Shown here piece by piece: positions 26,884 to 36,048 of a DNA stretch of 64,000 nucleotides. Source of the DNA: Haladaptatus caseinilyticus (lineage in GTDB: Archaea; Halobacteriota; Halobacteria; Halobacteriales; Haladaptataceae); NCBI RefSeq assembly GCF_026248685.1, contig NZ_CP111036.1:186001-250000 (forward strand). The letters are read 5' to 3'. The notes under the pieces were generated by a model. The model did no database searches and was not told where the DNA came from. It saw only the letters and a list, made by a program, of their open reading frames with translations. Positions within the stretch are counted from its first letter, which is position 1, and each line of letters opens with the position of its first letter. The translations under genes and the position numbers were made by a program.

Positions 26884-28436
26884 GACGTTCCCTCGTCGAT
26901 TATTCGTTGCGCGCTCGCATCGGACGATGCGGAGATGAACTGGTCGAGTACCGCGATGCTCGGTGCGACGAGCGTCGGGGTGATATCGCTTCGCTCGATG
27001 GCGGAACGAGTCGCATCGCCCGTCAACACGCAGATCGACTCACAGCCGACGTTTTCGGCCAACTGCACGTCGGTTTCCAATCGGTCGCCGACGACGAGCA
27101 CGTCCTCGGGAGCGTAACCGTTGTCGTCGAGGACGTGTTGAATCATTTCGGCGTTCGGCTTCCCGAAGACTCGGTCCGGTTTCCTGTCCGTCGCCCGCTC
27201 GATGAGTGCGCCGATGGAGCCACAATCGGGAACCATTCCATCGGCCGTCGGGCAAACCGCATCCGGATGTGCGAGCAGGAAGGTCGCCCCATTCCGAATG
27301 GCAAGGGTCGCTTTGCGTGCCTTCTCGTAGGTGAGTTCGGTGTCGAAGCCGACGACCACGTGGTCAGGGTCGTCGGCGGTAACGTCGATACCGTGGTTCG
27401 CGAGTGCGTCCCGCATCGCCGACGTTCCGAGCACGTAGACGTCGTCGCCCGCGTAAAGATACGTGATGACGCCATCGGTCGAAAGGAGCACGCTTTCGGC
27501 GTCGGCCCCGACCGACAGTTCGTTCAGTTTCGCCACGTAATCGTCCTTCCACCGCGAGGAGTTGTTCGTGAGGAAGTAGACATCGACGCCGGACTCCCGC
27601 AGTGTTTCGATGCGTGCTTTCGCGTCGTCCACAAGGTCGTCGTCCAGATAGACGGTTCCATCGAGGTCGAAGAAAATCGCCTCCTTCGAATCGAGCGACG
27701 AGAGCGAACTGAACAGCACGTCCGCGGCCTGTAAATCGTCGAAGTCGTCTATTTCGACCCAGCTATAGTCGCTTATATCGACCACTGTCAGGTCGTGGTC
27801 CCTGTTTCGAACGATTCTGTCGATGGCCACCTCGGTCCACTCACAGTAGTCGTTCTCCCGGTCAATGGTTTTCGTAATCTCGTCGAACAGCATCGTCGAA
27901 AAGTCCGCTGAGAACCGGTACACGTCCGCTGACGACCCGTGGGCGGCCTCCTCCGGAATCGCCTTATCGATATGCGTGATTCGGTCAGTATCGTCCACCG
28001 AGACCTTCATCGCCTCCTCGCTGAACGCTCCCGTATCGCAAGCTACCGCGCTGTCCGCGTCGGACTCCACCAGCGTCTTGAGCAACCCCGGATCGAAGAC
28101 GACATCACCGTTGCTGAGAATGAACTCCTCGCCAGCGACGTCCTCACTCGCGAGCGACAACGAATACATGTTGTCGGTATTCGCGTACACCTCGCTGGTT
28201 CTGACGGTTGTTTCGAGGTTCGGTCGCTGACTCTCGACCCGTTCGCAGACCGTTTCGACATGGTCCGCGAGATAGCCCGCGATGACCGTGACGTTCGTTA
28301 CACCCACATCGTCGTATGCTCGTAGCTGTCGCGCGAGAATCGGTTCTCCATCCACTGTCACACAACATTTCGGCTTGTGAAGCGTGAGCGGTCGAAGGCG
28401 AGACCCAATCCCTGCTGACAGAATTACCCCCCTCAT
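26880..28436 (-). CDS. Nucleotidyltransferase-HAD (NagD-type) phosphatase fusion
   Basis: 518 residues from ATG 28436. Residues 1 to about 240 are a LicC/PntC-like NTP transferase: MRGVILSAGIGSRLRPLTLH, then KPKCCVTVDGEPIL and near its end WVEIDDFDDLQAADVLF. Residues about 250-510 are a HAD-IIA phosphatase: IFFDLDGTVYLDDDL (nucleophile Asp), YFLTNNSSR, VFGKPNAEMIQHVL and VLVVGDRLETDVQLAENVG. One chain could dephosphorylate a polyol phosphate and activate another as CDP-polyol, or edit its own substrate. Sits between a glycerophosphodiesterase gene (112 bp upstream) and the TIM-barrel gene (4-bp overlap). CTP and glycerol phosphate as substrates are inferred from context. Confidence 0.88.
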   Translation of the reverse strand: MRGVILSAGIGSRLRPLTLHKPKCCVTVDGEPILARQLRAYDDVGVTNVTVIAGYLADHVETVCERVESQRPNLETTVRTSEVYANTDNMYSLSLASEDVAGEEFILSNGDVVFDPGLLKTLVESDADSAVACDTGAFSEEAMKVSVDDTDRITHIDKAIPEEAAHGSSADVYRFSADFSTMLFDEITKTIDRENDYCEWTEVAIDRIVRNRDHDLTVVDISDYSWVEIDDFDDLQAADVLFSSLSSLDSKEAIFFDLDGTVYLDDDLVDDAKARIETLRESGVDVYFLTNNSSRWKDDYVAKLNELSVGADAESVLLSTDGVITYLYAGDDVYVLGTSAMRDALANHGIDVTADDPDHVVVGFDTELTYEKARKATLAIRNGATFLLAHPDAVCPTADGMVPDCGSIGALIERATDRKPDRVFGKPNAEMIQHVLDDNGYAPEDVLVVGDRLETDVQLAENVGCESICVLTGDATRSAIERSDITPTLVAPSIAVLDQFISASSDASAQRIIDEGTS

Positions 28437-28548
28437 GAAATTCACCGACCCAATACCGCGACGTAGTTTGGTATAGTCTTGCTGGCTAGCGGTCAGTCGG
28501 TCTATAGTTCCCTCGATACGTGCCGATCGGTCGGTTCCCGTCAGCGGG

Positions 28549-29457
28549 TTACCGACCGTGAAACTGGAGGACGTTGGGATAATCCGTGATGATACCATCG
28601 ACGCGCGCCTGACCGAGTTGGGTGGCTTGATACCAACTTTCGACGGTCCAGACGTTCACGTCGTATCCTTCCTCGTGTGCGATATCGACGATGTCGATGT
28701 CATCGTATGGCCCAAGCGAGCCGTACTCGTCGTTGAACAGTTCGGTTCCGGCGACCATGTTCCACGGGGGATGAATCGCGTCGCACTCGTATCGACGGGC
28801 GATTTCGAAGCCATCGACGATGGATTCGGCGAACACTGCCGCGATGGGTATTGTCGCGTCGAGTTCTCGAACCGCCGCGAGCGCCCCCTCCGCGAACGAC
28901 GAGATCAATATGTCGTGGTCGTACGCCGCGAGTGTCGAGAGAACCCGGTCCGTGAACGGGAGCCATAACTCCTTCTGCTGTTCCCTCGCCTCGGGTGGAA
29001 GGTTTTCACGGGGGCGAACGTCGAGCGTTCCGGGGTTTTTGAACTCGATGTTTACACCGACGTCCGTCGGAATCGCATCGAGGAGGGTTTCTAACGTCGG
29101 GATCGTTTCGTCGGTACCGAGAACCGATACGTCATTCAGCGTGTCGTAGGGGAGGTTCCAGACGCGTTGGCTCGCGATCGACTCCGGAGCGTCCGTCAGT
29201 CGGTCGAGTCGGGTGTCGTGAAAAACGATTATCTCCCCATCCGCGGTCGGATGCACGTCGATCTCGATCATTTCGGGTCCACCATCCGGTGCAGCCGTCG
29301 CCTGCCGGACTGCTCCGATGGTGTTCTCGGGATACACTCCGGCGAAACCGCGATGGGCGATGACCGAGAGATCCACATCCGTGGCCTGGTCGAGGTCGGT
29401 AGCGTGCTGTTCGACGTTCGGAGACTGTCGTTCCGTCGTTCCGCTCGTGCGTGCCAT
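28549..29457 (-). CDS. Glycerophosphodiester phosphodiesterase (GDPD)
   Basis: 302 residues from ATG 29457. Catalytic signature: SVIAHRGFAGVYPENTIGA (HR and EN), then EIDVHPTADGEIIVFHD with the metal-binding E/D and catalytic His, followed by ETLLDAIPTDVGVNIEFKNP. No signal peptide, so cytoplasmic. The family hydrolyses glycerophosphodiesters to glycerol 3-phosphate (or archaeal glycerol 1-phosphate) and an alcohol. Its position between a TagF-like transferase and a nucleotidyltransferase-phosphatase suggests making or recycling glycerol phosphate for the same polymer. Confidence 0.92.
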   Translation of the reverse strand: MARTSGTTERQSPNVEQHATDLDQATDVDLSVIAHRGFAGVYPENTIGAVRQATAAPDGGPEMIEIDVHPTADGEIIVFHDTRLDRLTDAPESIASQRVWNLPYDTLNDVSVLGTDETIPTLETLLDAIPTDVGVNIEFKNPGTLDVRPRENLPPEAREQQKELWLPFTDRVLSTLAAYDHDILISSFAEGALAAVRELDATIPIAAVFAESIVDGFEIARRYECDAIHPPWNMVAGTELFNDEYGSLGPYDDIDIVDIAHEEGYDVNVWTVESWYQATQLGQARVDGIITDYPNVLQFHGR

Positions 29458-29606
29458 AGGATAATTCGGGCAGTTCCGCACATTCGGGACCGGTATGACG
29501 GTGCTGCCACCCTTGAGTCCGAATACGCCCAGTCGAACTTGAAGGTTTCTTTTTTAATATATGGCCTATCTTTGAACTCCACTGTGACAACGATTTTCAC
29601 AGTATC

Positions 29607-30893
29607 CTATATAGTTCGAACAGTGTCGTCGGGTCGGTTGGCATTCCCTTGGATCAATTCCCGTCGAATCGCGTCGTATACGGCCGCTGACTGTCGGCCA
29701 GTGTGGCTCACGTCGGTCAGTAACTCGTTCACGATGTTCCGTCGTTCCGTCCCGAACGGATCGTTTTCGAGCGTCCTAGATAAGGCATCGAGCAGTTCGT
29801 CGAAGTCGGTAACGACCGGTCCCGCTGTGATCGTATCGTAGTCGAAGTAGAACCCCCGCGTTTCCTCGTACTGCGTGCGGTCGTATGGATAGAAGACGGC
29901 CGGTCGGTCGAGGACGAGATAATCGAAGTAAATCGACGAGTAGTCCGTAACCAGCACGTCGGCGTGCCGGAGCAGGGGATAAACGTCACATCGTTCCGGG
30001 AGTCGAACGATCCGTGAGAGGTTCGGCGGCGGTTCGAACTGTTCCCGGGGATGCGTCTTGATGACGAGAAAAGCGTCCTTCTCCGCCAGAAATTCGTCGA
30101 GTGCTCGAAAGTCGAGGTGGTCCGCGGAACTTCCATCCGTCCCGTCCCGAAACGTCGGTAAGTAGAAAAGGACGGGGTGGTCCCGGGAAAGACGCTCCAC
30201 CCGTTTTCGAGCCGTTTCGTCCGTCCCGATGTGGCTCCCTCGAGGGGGACGAAAGAGCGCATCGAGGCGCGGATACCCCACAATCGTCGTTCGTTCGGCG
30301 TCGAGATGCAATCCGGATTCGAATATTTCGATCAGGTTCTGACCGGGGACGACCAGCCTGTCGAACTCGTCGGCCATATACTCGAGTACCGCTTTCACCG
30401 GTGCCGATTCGTCCGAAAATTCGGCATCCCACGAGATCGTTTTCAGCGGGATCCCGTGCCACAGCAGAACCGTTTTCGCACCTGCACAACACGCCATGGT
30501 GACGTCTCGATGCCCCTGCGTCAGGCAGATGACGCCCGCCCGGAGGTTCACTACTAGTCCCCGAATCGAATAACAGTGGTACGCTTCGTAGCCGGACGCC
30601 CGCAACTCCCGCACGACGCGCCGGTTTTTCGAGAGCCAAACGGGACGAACGCCGGTTCGCTCGTTTGCGACGTGCAAATAGAGATATTTCGCGTTGTCCA
30701 CGAACGCCTCGCTGTCACGCGCGCCGAACACCCAAAGGGAGTCGTCACGCGTCCACACTCCGGACAGCCGTTTCAACAGGGCGTACAGCATCCACTGAAC
30801 GAGGAGGATGGGGGACCATCGTTCGGCGATCTCGGAGAGTGGTCGATGGAGTGACTGTTTCACTGTGGCGAGAATCGATTGGCCGACTTTCAC
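29607..30893 (-). CDS. CDP-glycerol glycerophosphotransferase family protein (TagB/TagF-like)
   Basis: 428 residues taking GTG 30893 as start (VKVGQSILATVKQSLHRPLS); the open frame runs further up without a better start. Hallmarks of PF04464: LWHGIPLKTI, VGYPRLDALF, YLPTFRDGTD, KTHPREQFEPP, VTDYSSIYFDYLVLDRPAVFYP and YEETRGFYFDYD. A hydrophobic patch near residues 25-40 may dock to the membrane. In bacteria the family polymerises or attaches glycerol phosphate in teichoic acids from CDP-glycerol; acceptor in archaea unknown. First gene of the leftward cluster that continues to 26074. Confidence 0.9.
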   Translation of the reverse strand: MKVGQSILATVKQSLHRPLSEIAERWSPILLVQWMLYALLKRLSGVWTRDDSLWVFGARDSEAFVDNAKYLYLHVANERTGVRPVWLSKNRRVVRELRASGYEAYHCYSIRGLVVNLRAGVICLTQGHRDVTMACCAGAKTVLLWHGIPLKTISWDAEFSDESAPVKAVLEYMADEFDRLVVPGQNLIEIFESGLHLDAERTTIVGYPRLDALFRPPRGSHIGTDETARKRVERLSRDHPVLFYLPTFRDGTDGSSADHLDFRALDEFLAEKDAFLVIKTHPREQFEPPPNLSRIVRLPERCDVYPLLRHADVLVTDYSSIYFDYLVLDRPAVFYPYDRTQYEETRGFYFDYDTITAGPVVTDFDELLDALSRTLENDPFGTERRNIVNELLTDVSHTGRQSAAVYDAIRRELIQGNANRPDDTVRTI

Positions 30894-30970
30894 GATGCAA
30901 CTGAACGTCCTCCCATGGCAAAAATTACCTGCCCGCAAGGGGGTTCCTCGCCGGGAGTGAACCGGCGGGA

Positions 30971-30976
30971 TTTAAG
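30971..30976 (+). promoter_or_regulatory. TATA box of sucCD
   Basis: TTTAAG lies 27-32 bp upstream of the sucC ATG at 31003, consistent with a leaderless transcript. Confidence 0.55.
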
Positions 30977-31002
30977 CGGCGCCACGACCCCCTTTCGAGT
31001 GC

Positions 31003-32145
31003 ATGAGGCTACACGAGTACCAGGCGAAGGAGGTATTCTCCGACGCGGGGATTCCGACGCCCGATTCGGCGCTCGCGGAGAGCGTTGACGAGGTCGTCGA
31101 AGCGGCGGAGGATATCGGCTACCCTGTCGCGGTGAAGGCGCAAGTACACGTCGGCGGCCGCGGAAAGGCCGGCGGCATCAAGCTCGCGGAGAACCGCGAC
31201 GAGGCCGAAGAGGCCGCCGAATCCATCATCGGGATGGATTTGAAGGGATACACGGTCGAGCAGGTGTTGGTCGAAGGAGCCGTCGACTTCGTCAACGAAC
31301 TGTACGTCGGCGTGACGATGGACCGCGGCGAGGGCAAACCCGTCGCCATGGTTTCCACCAAAGGTGGCGTCGATATCGAGGCTGTCGCCGAGGAAGACCC
31401 CGACGCGATCGCACGGGAACACATCGATCCGGCATTCGGGATGCACCCGTATCAGGCCCGAAAAGCCGTGTACGACGCAGGTGTCGATAGCGACATCGCC
31501 ATGGACGTCGCGAGCGTCCTCACGACGCTGTACGACCTGTGGGACGACAAGGACGCGAGCGACGCGGAAATCAACCCGCTGATGGTCACGAGCGACGACG
31601 AAATCGTCGCCGCGGACGCAGTGCTGAACATCGACGGTGACGCGCTGTTCCGCCACCCCGACCTCGCCGAGATGGAAGAGGACTCCTACGAGGATGACCT
31701 CGAACGCAAGGCTGGCGAGTACGGCTTCGACTACGTCCGACTCGACGGGAACGTCGGCATCATCGGCAACGGTGCCGGCCTCGTCATGACGACGCTCGAC
31801 CTCGTGGACTACTACGGCGGCGAACCCGCCAACTTCCTCGACATCGGCGGCGGCGCAAAAGCCGAACGCGTGACGAACGCGCTCGATATGGTGTTCTCGG
31901 ACGAGAACGTCGATTCGGTCGTCTTCAACATCTTCGGCGGCATCACCCGTGGTGACGAAGTCGCCAAGGGGATCAACGAAGCGCTCGAATCGCTCGACGA
32001 GATTCCGAAACCGGTCGTCGTCCGACTCGCCGGTACGAACGCCGAGGAAGGAATGGAGATCCTGAACACCGACCTCGTTCAGGTCGAAGCAACGCTCGAA
32101 GACGCGGTTCAGCGTGCCGTCGAAAACGCGGAGGAAGAACAATGA
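31003..32145 (+). CDS. sucC: Succinate-CoA ligase (ADP-forming) beta subunit
   Basis: 380 residues. ATP-grasp N-terminal part begins [20 protein letters not shown], with [20 protein letters not shown] and, near the C-terminus, the CoA-ligase region [20 protein letters not shown]. It works with SucD in the TCA cycle, converting succinyl-CoA plus ADP and phosphate to succinate and ATP. The last four bases overlap sucD (ATGA), so the subunits are translated together. Confidence 0.97.
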   Translation: MRLHEYQAKEVFSDAGIPTPDSALAESVDEVVEAAEDIGYPVAVKAQVHVGGRGKAGGIKLAENRDEAEEAAESIIGMDLKGYTVEQVLVEGAVDFVNELYVGVTMDRGEGKPVAMVSTKGGVDIEAVAEEDPDAIAREHIDPAFGMHPYQARKAVYDAGVDSDIAMDVASVLTTLYDLWDDKDASDAEINPLMVTSDDEIVAADAVLNIDGDALFRHPDLAEMEEDSYEDDLERKAGEYGFDYVRLDGNVGIIGNGAGLVMTTLDLVDYYGGEPANFLDIGGGAKAERVTNALDMVFSDENVDSVVFNIFGGITRGDEVAKGINEALESLDEIPKPVVVRLAGTNAEEGMEILNTDLVQVEATLEDAVQRAVENAEEEQ

Positions 32146-33011
32146 GCATTCTCGTCGATGACGACACCCGAGTAGTCGTCCAAGGTATCACTGGCGGTGA
32201 GGGACGGTTCCACACCGAACAGATGATGGAGTACGGTACGAACGTCGTCGCCGGTGCTGTTCCCGGCAAGGGCGGGCAAGAAGTCGAGGACGTCCCCGTC
32301 TACGACACCGTCCACGAAGCCGTCGCGGAGGAAGACGCCGACGCATCGGTCATCTTCGTCCCGCCCGCCTTCGCGGGAGACGCCATTTTCGAGGCACTCG
32401 ACACCGACCTCGACCTCGCGGTCGCCATCACCGAAGGCGTCCCGACGCAGGACATGTCGAAGGTGTACAAGCGCCTCTCGGAGACCGACACGCGACTGCT
32501 CGGCCCGAACTGCCCCGGCATCATCACGCCCGGCGAGGCCAAACTCGGCATCCTCCCCGGCAACATCTTCGAGGCCGGAAACGTCGGTCTCGTCTCACGA
32601 TCGGGGACGCTAACCTACCAAGTGGTCGATAACCTCACCCAGCGCGGTATCGGTCAGACCACCGCCATCGGTATCGGTGGCGATCCCATCATCGGGACGG
32701 ACTTCATCGACGCGCTCTCCCTCTTCGAGGACGACCCCGACACCGACGCAGTCGTCATGTGCGGCGAAATCGGCGGCGAGGACGAAGAGGAAGCGGCGGC
32801 GTTCATCGCGGAGAACATGGACACCCCCGTCGCTGGCTTCATCGCGGGTCGAACCGCCCCACCAGGAAAACGCATGGGCCACGCCGGTGCGATCGTTTCC
32901 GGTAGCGGCACGGGTACCGCGGAAAGCAAAATCAACGCGCTGAACGATGCTGGCGTCCCGGTTGGCGATACGCCGGAGGAAGTCGCGGACAACATCGAAG
33001 ACTTCCTGTAA
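32142..33011 (+). CDS. sucD: Succinate-CoA ligase (ADP-forming) alpha subunit
   Basis: 289 residues. N-terminal CoA-binding Rossmann part ([20 protein letters not shown]), [20 protein letters not shown], and [20 protein letters not shown], which contains the phosphorylated histidine (GHAGAIV). Forms the catalytic complex with SucC, with which it overlaps by 4 bp. The 3' end is followed by a convergent livF gene after about 175 bp. Confidence 0.97.
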   Translation: MSILVDDDTRVVVQGITGGEGRFHTEQMMEYGTNVVAGAVPGKGGQEVEDVPVYDTVHEAVAEEDADASVIFVPPAFAGDAIFEALDTDLDLAVAITEGVPTQDMSKVYKRLSETDTRLLGPNCPGIITPGEAKLGILPGNIFEAGNVGLVSRSGTLTYQVVDNLTQRGIGQTTAIGIGGDPIIGTDFIDALSLFEDDPDTDAVVMCGEIGGEDEEEAAAFIAENMDTPVAGFIAGRTAPPGKRMGHAGAIVSGSGTGTAESKINALNDAGVPVGDTPEEVADNIEDFL

Positions 33012-33185
33012 GTCGTCCAGTTTTGCGGCTTTGATTTTTTCTCTGTAACGGAGACGGCATTTCTCTCGCCTCGCCGAGGTTCGCTGCGAATTCACTCCGA
33101 CCGTCGTTTGTGGAGTAATTCGTCGGAAAAATGGCGGGTCGGAACGAGTCGGACGTGACCACGACGCGCTTCGTCGCGCGTCCCG

Positions 33186-33893
33186 CTATCCGCCGAGGAA
33201 CTCCTGTCTGACTTCCTCGTCGGCCAGCAGAGCGTCGCCGGAGTCCACGAACCGATTCCCACCGTCCACGAGGACGTAGCCGCGGTTACAGCGCCGGAGC
33301 GCTTCTTTTGCGTTCTGTTCGACCATCAGGATGGCCGTCCCGCTGTCGTTGATTTCGTCCACCTTGTCGAACATCTCGGCGACGAGGTCGGGGGCGAGGC
33401 CCGCGCTGGGTTCGTCCAGCATCAGCAGGTCGGGGTCGAGCATCAGCGCTCGCCCCATGGCGAGCATCTGCTGTTGGCCACCCGACATCGTTCCCGCCTT
33501 CTGGTCCCGACGCTCGTATAATATCGGGAAGCGGTCGAACACTTCGGCGAGCGCGTCCTCCGGCACCTCGTCCAGAATGTACGCGCCCATTTCCAAGTTC
33601 TCCTGCACGGAGAGCGACCCGAACACGTTGTCGTTTTGGGGCACATAGCCGAGTCCAAGGTGGATGATGTCTTCGGGACTCATCCGCTGAATCTCGGTTC
33701 CGTCGAACGTGATCGACCCACCCATGTAGGTCGTCAATCCGAAGACGGATTTCATCACGGTCGATTTCCCCGCACCGTTCGGGCCGACGATCGTAACGTA
33801 TTCCCCATCGTCGACGTGCATATCGACGTCGGACAGGATTTGAAGGTCCTCGCCGTATCCCGCATCGAGGCTGTCGATTTTGAGGAGTGCCAT
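33186..33893 (-). CDS. livF: Branched-chain amino acid ABC transporter ATPase LivF
   Basis: 235 residues. Walker A GPNGAGKSTVM, Q-loop region GYVPQNDNVFGSL, ABC signature MSGGQQQMLAMG, Walker B LLMLDEPSAGL and switch VEQNAKEALR. Last gene of livHMGF. Its start abuts livG's stop by one base. It powers import together with LivG. The binding protein is not in this operon; the permuted pair at 2.5-5.3 kb is a candidate partner. Confidence 0.93.
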   Translation of the reverse strand: MALLKIDSLDAGYGEDLQILSDVDMHVDDGEYVTIVGPNGAGKSTVMKSVFGLTTYMGGSITFDGTEIQRMSPEDIIHLGLGYVPQNDNVFGSLSVQENLEMGAYILDEVPEDALAEVFDRFPILYERRDQKAGTMSGGQQQMLAMGRALMLDPDLLMLDEPSAGLAPDLVAEMFDKVDEINDSGTAILMVEQNAKEALRRCNRGYVLVDGGNRFVDSGDALLADEEVRQEFLGG

Positions 33894-34726
33894 CAGATCT
33901 CCTCCCCGAGATAGGCGTCGATGACTTGGTCGTTCGCACGAATCGCGGCCGGTTCGCCCTCGGCGAGCACTTTTCCTTGGTGCATGACGATGACGTGTTC
34001 GCAGTTGTTCATGATGACGTCCATATCGTGTTCCACGAGTAGGAAGGTGTAGCCACGCTCACGAAGTTGGTGAACGTGTTTGAGCAGTTTCTTTTCGAGC
34101 GACGGGTTGACGCCAGCCAGCGGTTCGTCCAGCAGAACCATCTGCGGGTCGGTCATGAGCGCCCGCGCCATCTCCAGCAGCTTTCGCTGGCCGCCCGAGA
34201 GATTACCCGCATATTCCTCCGCGAGATGGTCGATTTCGAAGAAATCGAGCATCTCCCACGCGCGTTCGAGGACGTCTTCTTCCTGTTTCCGTACCTCGCT
34301 TCGCAGTCCCGGCGTCACCGACCGCCAGAGTTTCTCGCCTTCCTGTCCCTTCGGGGCGAGCATCATGTTTTCGAGCACCGTCATCTCAGCGAGTTCGCGG
34401 GCGATCTGGAACGTTCGAACCAGTCCGCGGTTCGCGATTTCGTACGGACGAAGGCCAGTGATGTCCTTGTCGTCGAAGTACACCGCCCCGCTATCGGGTT
34501 GATGCACGCCGGTAATGAGATTGAAGGTCGTGGACTTTCCGGCCCCGTTCGGACCAATGAGTCCCGTAAACGACCCCTGTTCGACGGAGAAGGTCGCACC
34601 ATCGACCGCGGTGATCCCCCCGAACGTTTTGTGGAGGTTCTCCACGCGAAGCGGTGTTTCGCTCAATTCCACCGCCTCACGACCGAGGCTGAGTGTTTCA
34701 GTCCGTTCGGACTCGCTCGCAGTCAT
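33893..34726 (-). CDS. livG: Branched-chain amino acid ABC transporter ATPase LivG
   Basis: 277 residues. Walker A GPNGAGKSTTF, LivG-specific insertion around QIARELAEMTVLENMMLAPK, signature LSGGQRKLLEMARALM, Walker B MVLLDEPLAGV and switch VEHDMDVIM. The first about 20 residues are a nonconserved lead (MTASESERTETLSLGREAVE). It overlaps livM's 3' end by 4 bp. Confidence 0.93.
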   Translation of the reverse strand: MTASESERTETLSLGREAVELSETPLRVENLHKTFGGITAVDGATFSVEQGSFTGLIGPNGAGKSTTFNLITGVHQPDSGAVYFDDKDITGLRPYEIANRGLVRTFQIARELAEMTVLENMMLAPKGQEGEKLWRSVTPGLRSEVRKQEEDVLERAWEMLDFFEIDHLAEEYAGNLSGGQRKLLEMARALMTDPQMVLLDEPLAGVNPSLEKKLLKHVHQLRERGYTFLLVEHDMDVIMNNCEHVIVMHQGKVLAEGEPAAIRANDQVIDAYLGEEI

Positions 34727-36048
34727 TCGCGGTCACCTCCGTTCACGCCGCCATCCGTCGCTGGTTTCGGCTCCGGCGTACCACCGCCGCTACGTGGACG
34801 CGAGAGAGGGATGCTCGCCGCTTCTTCCTTTCTGTGACCGAGCACACCTTCGGGTCGGTGATGCATTATCCAGATGAGTACCGCACCCATGATGACTAGC
34901 TGTAAGGCGTTGATGTTGTTGATGGCGTAGGCAACGAACGGCGTAATGTTGCCCGCGAATATCGGTCCGATCGCATCGGCGAACGTGTTCGGTGCTGCGG
35001 AAACGTTGTACACCTGTCGGATGATGTTTTTCAGGTACAAGGGTCCCTGAAAGAGCAGCCCCGCGAACACTGCCGCGCCGAGAACACTTCCGGTGTTGGA
35101 CCCCGCGCCGCCGATGATGAGCGCCAACCAGACGAAGAACGTCACCTGCGGCTTGAACGCCGTCGGCGTGATGGCACCCTGTCGAAGTTGCCAGAGGATG
35201 CCTGCCAGCCCCATCAGTGCACAACCGAGCATGAACGACTTGATTTTGAACTGGTCGGTGTCCTTACCGAGCGCGTTCGCAACCTCCTCGTCCTCGCGGA
35301 TGGCTTTGAGCACCCGGCCGAACGGTGATTCGCCGGTTCGCTTGAGAAGCCAGTAGAAGGCCGCCACGAAGCCCATCAGGATGAGCGCGTAGGTGAGCGA
35401 ATCGAGCACCGGACCGACACTCCCGTCCACCAGCGGTTCCAGCGCATTCTCTATCGCGCCATACGGCCCGCTGTCGAACAGCGGTTGTAGTGGGTCATCG
35501 TAGTTCAACAGCAAACCGCGACCGCCGCCAGTCCCGAGGTTTTTGCCGAACAGCGTGACGTTCTGAAACTGACTCGACATTACGATGAACCGGACGATTT
35601 CCGACATCGCAATGGTCACGATCGCGAGATAATCGGCACGTAACCGAAGTGCCGGAAGTGCAACCAACAAACCGAGTAGTGCCGCCGCCAGCATTCCGGC
35701 GAGAATACCGACCCAGAGGGGGAGTCCGAGACCGGAGACGGTCGCGGCCCCCGCGGTCGCACTCGCGGGTGGTTTCGAAACGATCGCCATCGTGTACAAG
35801 CCGACGGCCATGAACCCCGCGATACCGATGTTGAACAGGCCGGTGTATCCCCACTGAAGGTTCAACGCCAGCGCCAGCATCCCGTACACGCCGATGAGGA
35901 ACGTGAGGCGCGCGAGGGAGTTGATCTGCCCGCGGAACGAGTATCCCAGGGCCGACCCCGCGAGGATGTACAACGCGTAGAGACCGAACAACGCGCCGAG
36001 GATGAGCACCGTGTCGTTGATCTCGAGGTCGCGCATTCTGGTGCTCAT
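34723..36048 (-). CDS. livM: Branched-chain amino acid ABC transporter permease LivM
   Basis: 441 residues with about ten hydrophobic segments. LivM marks are LALNLQWGYTGLFNIGIAGF, YLAIVTIAMSEIVRFI and GLAGILWQLRQGAITPTAFK, with IGGAGSNTGSVLGAAVFAG as the ATPase-coupling loop region. An insertion of about 40 residues (NLGTGGGRGLLLNYDDPLQP onward) lies between helices, and the C-terminus carries a charged cytoplasmic tail rich in Pro/Gly. Overlaps livH and livG by 4 bp each. Confidence 0.93.
   Translation of the reverse strand: MSTRMRDLEINDTVLILGALFGLYALYILAGSALGYSFRGQINSLARLTFLIGVYGMLALALNLQWGYTGLFNIGIAGFMAVGLYTMAIVSKPPASATAGAATVSGLGLPLWVGILAGMLAAALLGLLVALPALRLRADYLAIVTIAMSEIVRFIVMSSQFQNVTLFGKNLGTGGGRGLLLNYDDPLQPLFDSGPYGAIENALEPLVDGSVGPVLDSLTYALILMGFVAAFYWLLKRTGESPFGRVLKAIREDEEVANALGKDTDQFKIKSFMLGCALMGLAGILWQLRQGAITPTAFKPQVTFFVWLALIIGGAGSNTGSVLGAAVFAGLLFQGPLYLKNIIRQVYNVSAAPNTFADAIGPIFAGNITPFVAYAINNINALQLVIMGAVLIWIMHHRPEGVLGHRKEEAASIPLSRPRSGGGTPEPKPATDGGVNGGDRE

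Noticed and set aside
31009-32142. A 377-codon open frame antisense to sucC
   Set aside because: It is the mirror of a highly conserved gene. Its translation has no family character and arises from GC-rich third positions.
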